Notes under the pieces: generated by a model
The model's input: the letters and a program-made list of their open reading frames with translations, nothing else
What the model was told of the DNA's origin: nothing
Database searches by the model: none
Translations under genes and position numbers: made by a program
Shown: piece by piece, positions 28,468 to 37,236 of the stretch
Layout: every line of letters begins with the position of its first letter
How positions within the stretch are numbered: the stretch's first letter is position 1
Origin: Paradevosia shaoguanensis
GTDB lineage: Bacteria; Pseudomonadota; Alphaproteobacteria; Rhizobiales; Devosiaceae
Reading direction: 5' to 3'
Assembly: GCF_016801025.1 (NCBI RefSeq)
Contig: NZ_CP068983.1
Coordinates: 3,402,501-3,466,500, forward strand
Length of the DNA stretch: 64,000 nucleotides

Positions 28468-29709
28468 CTATTCCGCAGGTTGCGGGGCAGGACCGCGGAA
28501 GAGCGGCGCTGCCATTTCGCGGATCGGCAGGTGCACCGCGGCCGAGGCGAGGCCAAGCAGCACGCCTAGGTACCAGACGAGATTGTAGGAGCCCGTGACG
28601 TCGAACACGTAGCCGCCCAGCCACACGCCGACGAACGAGCCGATCTGGTGCGAGAGGAACGCGATGCCATAGAGCATGCCCATGTAGCGCGCGCCGAAGA
28701 ACACCGTGACCAGCCCGGCGGTCGGTGGCACCGTGGAGAGCCAGAGAAGGCCCATGGCGCCCGCGAACACATAGGCCGTGACCTCGGTCACCGGGAACAG
28801 CATGAAGAGCGCTATGGCCACTGCGCGGGCGAGATAGATCGAGGCCAGCAGGATCTGCTTGGGCATGCGCCCGCCCAGATATCCGGAGAGCAGCGAGCCA
28901 GCGATGTTGAAGAGCCCGATCACCGCGATCGACCAGCTTCCCACTTCCGGCGTCAGCCCGCATTGCACGAGGAAGGCCGGCATGTGGACGTTGATGAAGG
29001 CCAGGTGGAAGCCGCAGACGAAGAAGCCGATCACCAGCAGCCGGTAGGACTTGAACGTCCAGGCCTTCTGGAGCGCCGTGAAGAAGGGCAGGTCGGCCTG
29101 TCCGGGCGCCGCCTCGGTGCGGCCGCGCAGGGCTGCCGAGAGCGGCACGACGAGCAGCAGGATCATGCCCAGGTAGACGAGCGCGGTCTGCCAGCCGAAG
29201 GCGTTGATGAAACCCTGGCCGATCGGGGCGAAGATGAACTGTCCGAACGAAGAGGCGGCGGTGGCGATGCCGAAGATGAAGCTGCGCTTTTCGGGCGGCA
29301 CCGAGCGGCCGAAGGCCTGCATGACCACGCTGAACGAACAGATGGCGATGCCCACGCCCGTAATGATGCCTGCCGTGAGGTTGAGCATCATCGAGCTTTG
29401 CGAATAGGCCATCAGCACCACGCCCAGCGCATAGATGACCGCGCCTGCGGCCACCGTGCGGGCGGTGCCGTAACGGTCGGCGAAGGCGCCGGCGAAAGGC
29501 TGGGTGATGCCCCAGGCCAGGTTCTGGATGGCCATGGCCATGCCATAAGCCTCGCGGCTCATGCCGAGATCGGCCGTCATGGGCAGGGTAAAGAGCCCGA
29601 AGCTCGTGCGCACGCCGTTGCCGATGGCGGCAACGATGCAACCGGCGACGATGACGACGATCAGCGGAACCGCGGCGCTGCGGACGGTCGGCGAGGCGAT
29701 AGAAGACAC
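28468..29709 (-). CDS. MFS transporter, OFA/monocarboxylate-like
   Basis: The 413-residue protein has about twelve helices and MFS motif A-like AGAFADRYGTART. NGVRTSFGLFTLPMTADLGMS at the N-terminus resembles the oxalate/formate or monocarboxylate-porter branch. The substrate is not determinable. It is separated from the next MFS gene by a terminator, so the two are probably independent units. Confidence 0.85.
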   Translation of the reverse strand: MSSIASPTVRSAAVPLIVVIVAGCIVAAIGNGVRTSFGLFTLPMTADLGMSREAYGMAMAIQNLAWGITQPFAGAFADRYGTARTVAAGAVIYALGVVLMAYSQSSMMLNLTAGIITGVGIAICSFSVVMQAFGRSVPPEKRSFIFGIATAASSFGQFIFAPIGQGFINAFGWQTALVYLGMILLLVVPLSAALRGRTEAAPGQADLPFFTALQKAWTFKSYRLLVIGFFVCGFHLAFINVHMPAFLVQCGLTPEVGSWSIAVIGLFNIAGSLLSGYLGGRMPKQILLASIYLARAVAIALFMLFPVTEVTAYVFAGAMGLLWLSTVPPTAGLVTVFFGARYMGMLYGIAFLSHQIGSFVGVWLGGYVFDVTGSYNLVWYLGVLLGLASAAVHLPIREMAAPLFRGPAPQPAE

Positions 29710-29820
29710 GATTGGCGCTTCCGGCAGGGATTGGGACAGGACTCATAGCCCCGGTCGTCCATCACGCAAAGCGCATTCCGCTGATGGGACCGATCAGCTT
29801 CGGTGATGAATGCCGGGCAA

Positions 29821-29850
29821 ATGAAAACGCCACGCTTGCGGCGTGGCGTT
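29821..29850 (-). terminator. Probable terminator after grxD
   Basis: A perfect 10-bp stem AACGCCACGC / GCGTGGCGTT (29826-29850) is followed on the minus strand by a short T-rich TTCATTT. Confidence 0.6.
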
Positions 29851-29874
29851 CGAATTTCTGTCGGCTGGGAGCGA

Positions 29875-30219
29875 TCAGGCGCTCTGCTTGACCGTGATGC
29901 CGTTCTGCTCGAAGTGAGCCTGCAGCTCGCCGTTCTGGAACATCTCGCGCACGATGTCGGCGCCGCCGATGAACTCGCCCTTGACGTAGAGCTGGGGAAT
30001 GGTCGGCCAGTTGGTATAGGCCTTGACGCCTTCGCGCAGGTCCTGGTCGGCCAGTACGTTGGCGCTCTGATAATCGACGCCGAGGTAGTTCAGGATCTGC
30101 ACGACCTGGCCGGAAAAGCCGCATTGCGGGAAATCGGGCGTGCCCTTCATGAACAGGAACACGTCGTTGGTCTTCACCGCGTTGTCGATGAATGCGTTGA
30201 TGTCGTTGGTTTCGGACAT
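29875..30219 (-). CDS. grxD: Monothiol glutaredoxin Grx4/GrxD
   Basis: The 114-residue protein has the CGFS active site (Cys33) within KGTPDFPQCGFSGQVV, and the glutathione-binding TIPQLYVKGEFIGGADI. Monothiol Grx bind a 2Fe-2S cluster, often as a complex with BolA, and deliver clusters or sense iron. In Hyphomicrobiales it normally follows bolA directly. Here three other genes lie between bolA (32114) and grxD. Confidence 0.96.
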   Translation of the reverse strand: MSETNDINAFIDNAVKTNDVFLFMKGTPDFPQCGFSGQVVQILNYLGVDYQSANVLADQDLREGVKAYTNWPTIPQLYVKGEFIGGADIVREMFQNGELQAHFEQNGITVKQSA

Positions 30220-30341
30220 GAGGAAGCGCCTTTCATTGTCCGGATCAAGGGCCGGACATGGTTGAGCCCTAAATAGTGCGGTTAGGCACCCGTGTCGAGA
30301 GCATCATCGGCATCGGACGATGACCTTTTCGAGACGAGCGG

Positions 30342-30920
30342 CTAGAGCCCGGAAGGTTCGGACGAGCGCCACGCCCTATACCGGTCCCAAAGAAGGGCTG
30401 CACGTCCCGGCGAGTTCACGATCAGATCGCAACCCCCATCGTAAGGCGCGAAGACTTCCCCAGTCTTTTGAGAGGCGACAAGCAGCGTTCCCTCCAGTCC
30501 TTCCGCCACCTGCTCCATCAGCGCAATAGTCTCCTGAAACGCCCATGGCGCGGCTTGTCCGAAGAGCCACCACTCATCGCCGTCGTGCGAGAACTGCCCC
30601 AGGGGCGACAGCGTCGAATAATCAAGCGACGGATGGTAGCGGCCGCGAGCATTAGGGGAGGTCGTGGTGCCGCAGAGCATCCAGCATTCCTCACCCTCTA
30701 AGAGCACCTCCGCCGCAAGTGTGCGATAGCGCATCAGAACCGTGTCCATTTCTGCCGGCGTCTTTGCGTATCGGACTGAATTCGGCAGCGAATGGGCTCG
30801 AAACCAGCGGTCCGGGAGAGCTGTCCGCAAGACATGTGGGAGCGGGGCGAGAGGGCCGAAGTGCCTGTCCCAAAATGTCCGAAACTCTCCGGAAAAAGCG
30901 TTCTCAGGAGACGATTTCAC
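30342..30920 (-). CDS. DUF3885-like protein
   Basis: The 192-residue protein (EFRTFWDRHFGPLAPLPHVLR, PDRWFRAHSLPNSVRYAKT) resembles DUF3885 proteins, which sit in polymorphic or immunity-like contexts in other bacteria but have no established role. The C-terminal part (ECWMLCGTTTSPNARGRY, VFAPYDGGCDLIV) is also typical. Its ATG overlaps the HAD gene stop by four bases, so it is the last gene of the bolA-headed transcript. Confidence 0.72.
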   Translation of the reverse strand: MKSSPENAFSGEFRTFWDRHFGPLAPLPHVLRTALPDRWFRAHSLPNSVRYAKTPAEMDTVLMRYRTLAAEVLLEGEECWMLCGTTTSPNARGRYHPSLDYSTLSPLGQFSHDGDEWWLFGQAAPWAFQETIALMEQVAEGLEGTLLVASQKTGEVFAPYDGGCDLIVNSPGRAALLWDRYRAWRSSEPSGL

Positions 30921-31555
30921 GTGCGCTCACCGTGCCGAGTGCGTTCGCCAACCCAGGGATGCCCGGTGCAATCGGTGATGTGGTTGAACAGCACGCTTTC
31001 CCAGCCGTATTTGTTGCCCGCTTCGATCACGCGCTCGGAATCGTCGAAGAACAGCGGGGGCTCGGCCTGTGGACCGAGATAGTCCTCGACGCGACGGAAG
31101 AATTCGCGGTCAGGCTTCATGGCGCCGAGGCGGGCGGCGTAGAACATGTCATCGAACAGGTGGCTGAGCTTGAGCTCGTTCCAGAGATAGGACGCACGCA
31201 GGTGTTCCTGGTTGGTGGCCAGGTACAGCCGAGCGCCGCCGGCGCGCAGCCGCTTGATGACCTCGAGCAGTTGCCGGTTGAGCTGGCTGTCTCGTGCGAG
31301 CCAGTAGCCGATGAAATCCATCGTCGAGCCCTTGTAGCCCACAGACGGCAGGAAAGCGTCGAGGGCGTTCACGAACGAGCGCTTGCCCATGATGACCTGA
31401 TCGAAATCGGCGCCGAAGAATTGCTGGAAGCGGGCAGGGTCGACGCCCATGTCTTCAAGCAGGTGCGTATCCCAGAACCGCCTTGCGCCCTCGTTCGGAT
31501 GGAAGCGGCTGTGGACCAGCACGCCGTCGACATCGAAGAGAACGGCACGGCTCAT
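30917..31555 (-). CDS. HAD-superfamily hydrolase
   Basis: The 212-residue protein has HAD motif I at the extreme N-terminus (AVLFDVDGVLVHSRF, nucleophile Asp), motif II YLATNQE, motif III Lys around GAMKPDREFF, and motif IV PLFFDDSERVIEAG. It probably dephosphorylates a small molecule. A helical cap domain occupies residues 20-95. It overlaps the genes on both sides by four bases, which implies tight translational coupling. Confidence 0.9.
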   Translation of the reverse strand: MSRAVLFDVDGVLVHSRFHPNEGARRFWDTHLLEDMGVDPARFQQFFGADFDQVIMGKRSFVNALDAFLPSVGYKGSTMDFIGYWLARDSQLNRQLLEVIKRLRAGGARLYLATNQEHLRASYLWNELKLSHLFDDMFYAARLGAMKPDREFFRRVEDYLGPQAEPPLFFDDSERVIEAGNKYGWESVLFNHITDCTGHPWVGERTRHGERT

Positions 31556-31881
31556 CGGGGCTTCCTTGTCGGTTGCATTGCGCCAAGCCCCAGAAGGACT
31601 TGCGGGGGAATTCTCAAATCCTGAATCACGTCCTGATGGCGGCGGAAACCGCAGAGTTCGCGTTGGACGAAGTATTCCCACACCGCCTTGCGGGCGGCGG
31701 CGAGTGGCTCGGCGCGCGCGTCTTCAGGCGCAGCTTCGAGGGCAGCGATGGCCTTGGCCACGCGCTGTTCCGCAGTGCCGAGCGAGGACGCCCGCTCGGC
31801 CATGATTTCGTTCTGCAGGGCCGCGGTTCCCGCCTCGGGGCGGACGGCCCGGATGAGGTCGAGGGAATCGCGCAGCGACAT
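31552..31881 (-). CDS. Small conserved helical protein downstream of bolA (DUF6665-like)
   Basis: The 109-residue, mostly helical protein (MSLRDSLDLIRAVRPEAGTA, AERASSLGTAEQRVAKAIAAL, EYFVQRELCGFRRHQDVI) recalls small proteins found beside bolA in related genomes. No catalytic motif is visible. Its ATG shares a base with the bolA stop (TGATG), and its own stop overlaps the HAD gene start. A role tied to BolA is only positional inference. Confidence 0.65.
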   Translation of the reverse strand: MSLRDSLDLIRAVRPEAGTAALQNEIMAERASSLGTAEQRVAKAIAALEAAPEDARAEPLAAARKAVWEYFVQRELCGFRRHQDVIQDLRIPPQVLLGLGAMQPTRKPR

Positions 31882-32114
31882 CAGTCGGGCACGCCCGTGG
31901 TCAGCGCCAGCGCATGAAGCTGGCCGCCCATTTCGGTGCCGATGGCCTTGTAGACGAGCTGGTGCTGCTGCACGCGGGTCTTGCCGCGGAAGGCCTCGGA
32001 AACGACGGTAGCGGCCCAATGGTCACCATCGCCCGCCAAATCCTGAATCTCGATCCGCGCATCGGGCAGCGCCTCCCGAATACGGCGTTCGATCTCGTTT
32101 GCTTGCATGGGCAT
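31881..32114 (-). CDS. bolA: BolA-family protein
   Basis: The 77-residue protein MPMQANEIERRIREALPDAR continues with IEIQDLAGDGDHWAATVVSE and the conserved C-terminal His in RVQQHQLVYKAIG. BolA proteins bind monothiol glutaredoxins through a 2Fe-2S cluster and take part in iron-sulfur trafficking. It is the first gene of a four-gene overlapping operon. The family partner grxD lies 1.7 kb downstream on the same strand. Confidence 0.93.
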   Translation of the reverse strand: MPMQANEIERRIREALPDARIEIQDLAGDGDHWAATVVSEAFRGKTRVQQHQLVYKAIGTEMGGQLHALALTTGVPD

Positions 32115-32329
32115 GGCGCTGGCTCCGTCTGTAGTCCGCACGAGATATGAGCGTTGGAGGGGCAGGCGTCAACCGGAGGGCGGTGATGGTGGGGCGGTGT
32201 CTGGGGTACCCTAGACACAACCCCTGCAATTTTGCAGACCCCCACCGCAAACTCGCTGATTGAGCCGCATCCCACCCAGCCCTACCAACCACTCCCGAAC
32301 GCGCCACCGGCGCCAGTCAGGAGAATGCA

Positions 32330-32779
32330 ATGACCATCGAAAACAACCAGGCGACCGTAAAAGCCTACGTCGCCGCCATGAATGCCGGCGATTTCGAGGC
32401 CCTCCGCCGCCTCTTTGCCGCCGATGCCCGGATCGAGGGCGTAACCGGATCGGCTTCGGTCGACGAAGCCGTGATCGTCTGGCGCGCCCTCCATGGCAGC
32501 CTCAACATGAACCTCAAGATCGAGGCCATGGCCTGCGAGAACGACACAATCGTCGTCCGCTTCCTCGAAAGCGGCCGCTGGACCGCGCCGTTCCTCGGCA
32601 TGACCGAACCCACCGGCAAGAGTTTCGAGCTGGTGGCGATCGAATGGTTCGAACTCACCGACGGCCTCATCCACCGCCGCTGGGGCGTCCGCGACGCCGC
32701 CTCGCAAGCCCGGCAGGTCGGCTTCCCCCACGCCGTCGGCCCGGCGAAACCGGCCGTGGGGATCAAGGTCGTCGCGTAA
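32330..32779 (+). CDS. SnoaL-like / NTF2-fold protein
   Basis: The 149-residue protein has the cone-shaped alpha+beta NTF2 pattern: ATVKAYVAAMNAGDFEALRRLFAADA-like N-terminus, then VVRFLESGRW, GKSFELVAIEWFELTDG and IHRRWGVRDA. It belongs to the broad SnoaL/ketosteroid-isomerase-like group, and the reaction is unknown. CAGGAGAATGCA precedes the ATG. It is divergent from bolA across a 215-base gap that contains no other gene. Confidence 0.82.
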   Translation: MTIENNQATVKAYVAAMNAGDFEALRRLFAADARIEGVTGSASVDEAVIVWRALHGSLNMNLKIEAMACENDTIVVRFLESGRWTAPFLGMTEPTGKSFELVAIEWFELTDGLIHRRWGVRDAASQARQVGFPHAVGPAKPAVGIKVVA

Positions 32780-32866
32780 GGGCAGGGTGGCGATTGCCTG
32801 GACACAGCCGGCAATCTCCACGAACCTCCGCCCAATTTCCCCCTAACCTTACCCCCTCCACAGCGC

Positions 32867-32886
32867 CTCCCCGGGCGAAGACCCGG
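32867..32886 (+). repeat. REP-like element R2, left arm (split by the IS)
   Basis: CTCCCCGGGCGAAGACCCGG is the left arm of the repeat. It is cut after the CCGG, where the IS110-family element begins. The other half of the same copy resumes at 33987. The pre-insertion sequence reads AGACCCGGGGCCCA, one base different from the usual target. Confidence 0.85.
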
Positions 32887-32896
32887 CAACTGTAAT

Positions 32897-33828
32897 TCAG
32901 GTTGCGAAGCGTGTTCGGGTTTTCATGATGGCGTTGATGGTGACGAGGAGCTTTCTGGCGAGGGCGACGAGGGCGGGCTTGGGTGGTTTTCCGGCCTGGC
33001 GCAGGCGGTGGTAGAAAGCGTTGAGAGGCGATTGTGTTCGCAAGGATGCGACGGCGGCCATGTAAAGGGCCTGGCGGACGCGGCGGCGGCCACCGCGGAT
33101 GGAGCGCTGTCCGCGCCGTAGGCCGCTATCGTTGTTGAGCGGGGCCAACCCGGCCAGGGTGGCGATCTGCTTGCCCGAGCGTCGGCCCAGTTCGGGCATC
33201 AGGGCGGCCAGGACAGAGGCGGTGACCGGGCCGATGCCGGGCACCGAGCGGATCAGGGCCTGGTCCTGTGCCAGGGCGGCATCGCTGCCGATCTGGTTCT
33301 GGATTTCGACCTCGATGGCGGCGATGGCCTGGTTGAGGCCGGCCATGTGCCGGTCCAGGTCGGCGCCGATGAAGGAATCGGTTATCTCGATCCGGCGCTG
33401 CTTTTCCTGGGTGCGCATGGCCACCAACTGGTCGCGGCGGCGGCTGAGCAGGCCGAGCCGCTCGCGTCCGGCCTCGGGCAGCGGGTCGGCCACGAGGCGC
33501 AGGGCCCGGCCCATTTCGGCAAGCATGGCCGCATCGAGCGCATCGGTCTTGGCGAGCCGGCCGCTGGCCCGCGCAAAGTCACGGGCCCGCTGCGGATTGA
33601 CCCGGACATGGCCGATCCCGGCCAGCGCCAGTCCGGCGCGCAAGCTCTTGTCGTAAACCCCGCTCGCCTCCAGCACCACGAGAGTGCCTCCCGCTCCAGC
33701 GTGGCGGCGAATGCGGCGATGGCGTCCATGGTGTTGGCGATCCGCTGCACGCCCTCCCCGCCGGAAGAGGCGATATCCAGCCAGGCTTTCGAAACGTCGA
33801 TTCCAATCCAGGTCGGTGATAGGGTCAT
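32897..33828 (-). pseudogene. IS110-family transposase, frameshifted by one deleted base
   Basis: From 33828 the frame reads MTLSPTWIGIDVSKAWLDIA as in the intact copy, through residue 47. There GGAGGGC has become GGAGGC (near 33687), shifting the rest into another frame. That second frame continues to FAT at 32897 with all C-terminal motifs intact. One long open frame through the region, starting near 33979, joins non-coding left-end sequence to the C-terminal half and is not the native start. The protein is therefore likely inactive unless ribosomal frameshifting repairs it; activity could come in trans from copy 2. Confidence 0.88.
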
Positions 33829-33831
33829 GGG

Positions 33832-33958
33832 CCTGTCCCTGTGATCCGAGGTCCGTCTCGAGCGGCCTCGCGCAACTGTTCAGGTGTTTGTCAAAGCGGG
33901 CGGGGACCCGTGCCGGCTCTCGGTCTTTAAACCTGGGGCCCAACGGTCTCCCGCCCGC
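33832..33958 (-). ncRNA. Predicted bridge RNA of IS110 copy 1
   Basis: The left-end sequence matches the copy 2 guide region as far as compared. Target guides are at 33935-33942 (TGGGCCCC sense) and 33913-33920 (AGAGCCGG sense). Donor guides are at 33872-33879 (ACAGTTGC) and 33838-33843 (CACAGG). The left guide matches the flanking REP exactly; the right guide has one mismatch to this REP variant (GGGTCT instead of GGCTCT). Although the transposase here is broken, the RNA appears intact. Confidence 0.72.
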
Positions 33959-33986
33959 ACCCAATATGACACAGCACAATTACACA

Positions 33987-34051
33987 GGGGCCCACGGATT
34001 GCGCCACTCGAGTGGCGCGGTGCAATAGGCCCCGGGTCAAGTCCGGGGAAG
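33987..34051 (+). repeat. REP-like element R2, remainder
   Basis: GGGGCCCACGGATTGCGCCA continues into the CACTCGAGTG centre and the right arm CCCCGGGTCAAGTCCGGGG. This completes the REP copy split by IS copy 1. The right arm contains the stop codon of the LysR gene (34037-34039). Confidence 0.85.
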
Positions 34052-34993
34052 CACCGTGGTTGGGGAAGGCTTGGTGAGCGATTCTACCGCGCCGGTCGGA
34101 GCGGTGCCCGCGAATGCAGTTCCATCGACCCTGCCGCGCAACGTCGCGAAGTGGGCGGTGAAGGCATCAAGGAAAGCGCGGATATGGGGCGTAGCGCGCT
34201 GGGTCTCGTGATAGAGCAGCCAGATATCGGAGCGCCATTCCTGGCCGAGGCATCGGACCAGCGTGTCATCGGTCGCCATGAAGGGCAGCGGGCCGATGCC
34301 CGCGCCCGACTTCACCGCTGCGATAAGGTTGGGCACCGAGTTGCAGCGCATGGCGATCCGAGCGCCGGCAGCGTGCGCGACGAGCCAGTTGAGCGGCGCC
34401 AGCGTCGCCAGGTCGCCGCCGCCGCCGATTATGGCGTGCCCGGCCAGGTCACTTCCGGGCACGCCATGCCGATCGACGTAGCTCCGTGCAGCAAACACGC
34501 CCCAGACGCTTTCGCCCAGATGCTTCCGGATCAGGCTGGGTTCGCCCGGATTGGAGCCGACACGGATGGCGACGTCGACCTCGTTGCGTTGCAGGTCGAG
34601 CCGCTTGTCGCCGGCAATCAGCTCGACGGTCAGGCCCGGATGTGTTGCGGAGAGTTGAGAGATGAGCGGAGCCAGAATTGCCGTGGCGACGAGTTCGGTG
34701 GTGGTCACCCGAACCGTGCCCGAAATCTGGCGCCGCCATGAGGCCGCGCTATCCGCGATGTGGGTGGCATCGGCTTCCACTGCCTCGGCCATGGCCACAA
34801 GCTCCTGGCCGCGCACCGTCAGGCGATAGCCGCCAGGGCGCCGTTCGAAAAGCTGGATGCCGAGCGCCTCTTCGAGCGCTTCCGCTCTTCGGGCCACGGT
34901 AGTCTGGTTGACGCCGAGCGCCCTGGCGGCGCCCAGTGTCGAGCCGGAGCGGGCGATGGCGAGCAGGAATTTGAGGTCGTTCCAGTCGTACAT
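34037..34993 (-). CDS. LysR-family transcriptional regulator
   Basis: The 318-residue protein has an N-terminal winged helix (DLKFLLAIARSGSTLGAARA, VNQTTVARRAEALEEALG) and a two-lobed ligand-binding domain (GTVRVTTTELVATAILAPL, VDVAIRVGS). The last residues (TTVLPRT) and the stop codon are encoded by the REP element R2, so the C-terminus has been rewritten by repeat DNA. It begins 11 bases after the purL stop on the same strand. Target genes are unknown; it is not a standard part of the purine cluster. Confidence 0.88.
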   Translation of the reverse strand: MYDWNDLKFLLAIARSGSTLGAARALGVNQTTVARRAEALEEALGIQLFERRPGGYRLTVRGQELVAMAEAVEADATHIADSAASWRRQISGTVRVTTTELVATAILAPLISQLSATHPGLTVELIAGDKRLDLQRNEVDVAIRVGSNPGEPSLIRKHLGESVWGVFAARSYVDRHGVPGSDLAGHAIIGGGGDLATLAPLNWLVAHAAGARIAMRCNSVPNLIAAVKSGAGIGPLPFMATDDTLVRCLGQEWRSDIWLLYHETQRATPHIRAFLDAFTAHFATLRGRVDGTAFAGTAPTGAVESLTKPSPTTVLPRT

Positions 34994-35004
34994 CGCCGCG
35001 CGGT

Positions 35005-37236
35005 TCAGAGTTCGCCGGCCATGTAGCTGGGGAACCAGCCCTCAAAAGCCTTCTTCAAGTCCTTTACCGGCACGCCGCGCGCAGAGCCGAGCTTGAGCTT
35101 GGTGCCCCCGGTAGTGCCGATCCATGGCGCGAAGATACCGGCTTCGCGGATTTCGGACATGAAACGCGAGAATTCCTCGATGTCGGGGATGTCCTTGATA
35201 GTGACGACGTAGCGGCCCTGGTCCTCGCCGAAGAAAAGCGGAATCGGGTGCTGGCCTTCGAGCTTCTTGATGGTGGCGCCGATGCCCGAGGCGATGGCCA
35301 TTTCCGCCAGAGCAATGCCCAGGCCGCCATCGGAGACGTCATGCACGGCGGTGGCCTTGCCGGTGCGGATGAGGTTGCGCACGAAGTCGCCGACGCGGCG
35401 CTCATGGGCGAGGTCGACCGTGGGGGCGGGGCCGTCGCGGCGATCGTGGAGGTCGCGCAGGTAGATGGATTGACCAAGATGCGTGCCCCAGAGCGCCGGT
35501 GCGCCGAAGAGCAGGATCATGTCGCCTTCGCCGGCAAAGCCGATGCGGGCCATCTTGTCCCAATCGGGAAGCAGGCCGACGCCGCCGATGGTCGGGGTCG
35601 GCAGAATGCCCTTGCCGTTGGTCTCGTTGTAGAGCGAGACGTTGCCGGAGACGATCGGGAAGTCGAGGGCGCGGCAGGCCTCGCCGATGCCCTCGATGGC
35701 CTTGACGAGCTGGCCCATGATTTCGGGGCGCTCGGGATTGCCGAAATTGAGGTTGTCGGTGGCGGCCAGCGGATCGGCGCCGGTAGCGGTCAGGTTGCGC
35801 CAGGCTTCGGCCACGGCCTGCTTGCCGCCTTCGTAGGGGTCGGCCTCGCAATAGCGGGGCGTGACGTCCGAGGTGAAGGCGAGGGCCTTCTTCTCGGCGC
35901 CTTCGACGCGGATGACGCCGGCATCGCCGCCGGGGCGCTGCAGCGAGTTGCCCTGGATGAGGGTATCGTATTGCTCGTAGACCCAGCGGCGCGAGGAGAG
36001 AGCCGGCGAGCCGATGAGCTTAAGGAGCGCGTCCGCCACGTCATAAGCCGGGATGTCATCGGCGGCGAGCGGGGCGGGAGTCTTGGGCTCGATCCAGGGA
36101 CGATCGTATTCCGGTGCCTCGTCGCCAAGGTCCTTGATTGGCAGGTTCGCGACTTCGCGGCCCTGCCATTTCACGCGGAAGCGCAGGTCGTTGGTGGTGA
36201 TGCCGACGGTGGCGAAATCGAGTTCCCACTTCTCGAAGACGGCGCGGGCTTCGGCTTCCTTTTCGGGATGCAGAACCATGAGCATGCGCTCCTGGCTTTC
36301 CGAGAGCATCATCTCGTAGGGCGTCATGTTCTCTTCGCGCACCGGCACCTTGTCGAGGTCCAGTTCGATGCCGAGGTCACCCTTGGCGCCCATTTCGACG
36401 GCCGAGCAGGTAAGACCGGCGGCGCCCATGTCCTGGATGGCGATGACGGCGCCGGTGGCCATGAGCTCAAGGCAGGCTTCGAGCAGGCGCTTTTCGGTGA
36501 AGGGGTCGCCTACCTGCACGGTCGGGCGCTTTTCCTCAATGTCGTCGCCGAATTCGGCGGAAGCCATGGTGGCGCCGCCGACGCCGTCGCGGCCGGTCTT
36601 GGCGCCCAGGTAGACGACGGGCAGGCCGACGCCTTCGGCCTTGGAGTAGAAAATCTTGTCGGTATCGGCGAGGCCGGCGGCAAAGGCGTTGACGAGATTG
36701 TTGCCGTTGTAGCGCTCATCGAACTCGACTTCGCCGCCGACGGTCGGCACGCCGAAAGCGTTGCCGTAGCCGCCGACGCCGGCCACGACGCCGGAGACGA
36801 GGTGGCGGGTCTTTTCATGGTCGGGCGCGCCGAAGCGCAGGGCGTTCATGGCGGCGACCGGGCGCGCGCCCATGGTGAAGACGTCGCGCAGGATGCCGCC
36901 CACGCCTGTCGCCGCGCCCTGATAGGGCTCGATATAGGACGGGTGGTTGTGGGATTCCATCTTGAAGACCACGGCCTGGCCGTCGCCGATGTCAACGACG
37001 CCGGCGTTCTCGCCCGGGCCCTGGATGACGTTGGGGCCGCTGGTCGGCAACGTACGCAGCCACTTCTTGGAGGACTTGTACGAGCAATGCTCGTTCCACA
37101 TGGCCGAGAAGATGCCGAGCTCGGTGTAGGTGGGCTGGCGGCCGATGAGCTTGACGATCTTGTCGAACTCGTCGGTTTTCAAACCGTGGTCCGCGATGAG
37201 CTGCGGGGTGATGACGACGTAGTTCTGGAAGGTCAT
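35005..37236 (-). CDS. purL: Phosphoribosylformylglycinamidine synthase subunit PurL
   Basis: The 743-residue protein is the small-form PurL that works with PurQ and PurS. It has [16 protein letters not shown] near the N-terminus, the ATP-site [25 protein letters not shown] region and two AIR-synthase-like halves. It converts FGAR plus glutamine-derived ammonia to FGAM in purine synthesis. The start overlaps the upstream membrane-protein gene stop by four bases. Confidence 0.97.
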   Translation of the reverse strand: MTFQNYVVITPQLIADHGLKTDEFDKIVKLIGRQPTYTELGIFSAMWNEHCSYKSSKKWLRTLPTSGPNVIQGPGENAGVVDIGDGQAVVFKMESHNHPSYIEPYQGAATGVGGILRDVFTMGARPVAAMNALRFGAPDHEKTRHLVSGVVAGVGGYGNAFGVPTVGGEVEFDERYNGNNLVNAFAAGLADTDKIFYSKAEGVGLPVVYLGAKTGRDGVGGATMASAEFGDDIEEKRPTVQVGDPFTEKRLLEACLELMATGAVIAIQDMGAAGLTCSAVEMGAKGDLGIELDLDKVPVREENMTPYEMMLSESQERMLMVLHPEKEAEARAVFEKWELDFATVGITTNDLRFRVKWQGREVANLPIKDLGDEAPEYDRPWIEPKTPAPLAADDIPAYDVADALLKLIGSPALSSRRWVYEQYDTLIQGNSLQRPGGDAGVIRVEGAEKKALAFTSDVTPRYCEADPYEGGKQAVAEAWRNLTATGADPLAATDNLNFGNPERPEIMGQLVKAIEGIGEACRALDFPIVSGNVSLYNETNGKGILPTPTIGGVGLLPDWDKMARIGFAGEGDMILLFGAPALWGTHLGQSIYLRDLHDRRDGPAPTVDLAHERRVGDFVRNLIRTGKATAVHDVSDGGLGIALAEMAIASGIGATIKKLEGQHPIPLFFGEDQGRYVVTIKDIPDIEEFSRFMSEIREAGIFAPWIGTTGGTKLKLGSARGVPVKDLKKAFEGWFPSYMAGEL

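Larger units (their letters stand above)
32887..33986 (-). mobile_element. IS110-family insertion sequence, copy 1 (1100 bp, transposase frameshifted)
   Basis: It is nearly identical to copy 2 (58419-59519) but lies on the opposite strand. The boundaries come from comparing both copies with uninterrupted REP elements. The element (minus-strand sense) begins TGTGTAATTG and ends AATTACAGTTG, flanked by a CC core at each side (GG at 33987-33988 and 32885-32886 on the plus strand). There are no terminal inverted repeats, as expected for IS110. The left end holds an intact guide-RNA region; the transposase has a one-base deletion. Confidence 0.9.

Noticed and set aside
32897-33979. A single 360-codon transposase in IS copy 1
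   Set aside because: Its first part is out-of-frame left-end sequence. Comparison with the intact copy shows the true start at 33828 and a one-base deletion near codon 47.
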